Shown here in pieces: positions 63,858-64,000 of a DNA stretch of 64,000 nucleotides. The notes under the pieces are model-generated. The model saw nothing but the letters and a program-made list of their open reading frames with translations, did no database searches and was not told where the DNA came from. How positions within the stretch are numbered: position 1 is the first letter of the stretch; every line of letters begins with the position of its first letter. A program made the translations under genes and the position numbers. The stretch lies in assembly GCA_934444735.1 (NCBI GenBank), contig CAKSDE010000010.1:1-64000 (forward strand), given 5' to 3'. The stretch is from an uncultured Clostridia bacterium. GTDB lineage: Bacteria > Bacillota > Clostridia > UBA1381.

Positions 63858-64000
63858 TCATTTTACTTTTTTATATATTTCCTTTATCGAATTACGTATA
63901 AGCTTTTTAAAAATCGGTGCGGTTCTATCTGCCGTTTCCTGCACCTCTTCATGCGTGAGCGGATTGTCGGTCATCCCTGCCGCAAGATTGGATATAACGC
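63858..64000 (-). CDS. Purine-nucleoside phosphorylase, C-terminal part
   Basis: Partial: the 5' end lies outside the window. The last 46 codons read NLAAGMTDNPLTHEEVQET and end KEIYKKVK, matching the conserved end of inosine/guanosine phosphorylase (NMAAG...PLSHEEV). Its TGA at 63858-63860 is 12 bases before the C1 peptidase ATG and part of that gene's TGAGGAG ribosome site. Confidence 0.8.
   Translation of the reverse strand, partial: VISNLAAGMTDNPLTHEEVQETADRTAPIFKKLIRNSIKEIYKKVK

Overview
The window reads as chromosome of an anaerobic, spore-forming, low-to-mid GC Firmicute of the class Clostridia, probably a gut or rumen glycan user. The basis is a T-box leader on pheST, strong AGGAGG-type ribosome sites, extended -10 promoters, CwlD and a SpoVB-like flippase, pyruvate formate-lyase, a PPi-type phosphofructokinase, ROK glucokinase, and several intracellular glycosidases beside CUT1 sugar transport. 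The genus is not resolvable from sequence alone. Most genes lie on the minus strand.

Layout. 1-8.8 kb: tRNA-Val, a MOP-family flippase, T-box/pheS-kinase-pheT, proC, a YihY protein and a small membrane protein. 8.8-13.8 kb: glucokinase and the potABCD polyamine transporter. 14-18.9 kb: an FAD oxidoreductase, thymidylate kinase, trxB and cwlD. 19-24.7 kb: a GH101-like glycosidase, pflA, pflB and a LysR regulator. 25-30.3 kb: secA, a GH28-like beta-helix protein, and prfB with its programmed frameshift. 30.4-34.8 kb: clpX, clpP, tig and a phosphoesterase. 34.8-42.3 kb: miaA-mutL-mutS-ylbF-miaB. 42.7-52.9 kb: a carbohydrate locus with two paralogous solute-binding lipoproteins, M18 aminopeptidase, GH39, two permeases, a DUF45 peptidase and an AraC regulator. 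53.3-55.2 kb: a Gfo/Idh/MocA dehydrogenase and a sugar isomerase-like TIM barrel. 55.3-59.7 kb: methionine synthesis (metH, a separate reactivation-domain gene, metF). 60-64 kb: PPi-PFK, a secreted C1 peptidase, and the end of a purine nucleoside phosphorylase running off the window.

I see no CRISPR array, prophage, transposase or recognisable defence system. The unusual content is intergenic. Three families of short repeated DNA occupy many gaps. Family B (seven loci, 38 to about 330 bp) has imperfect terminal inverted repeats. In six of the seven loci the same end faces a stop codon, and in two it supplies that stop. Family A is two nearly identical copies of about 180 bp, 50 kb apart, each 3' of a gene. 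Family P is a set of perfect or near-perfect palindromes with a TGTAAAAA arm that serve as terminators and often border family B. Together they look like a mobile, 3'-end-targeting, terminator-like repeat system; this is inference from position and pattern.

Functionally, the core genes cover translation (pheST, prfB, miaA, miaB), proteostasis (tig, clpPX), mismatch repair (mutSL), secretion (secA) and fermentation (pfl). The carbohydrate locus probably imports oligosaccharides through the LplB/LplC-type permeases, with GH39 and other cytoplasmic enzymes degrading them. The adjacent AraC protein is the likely local regulator.
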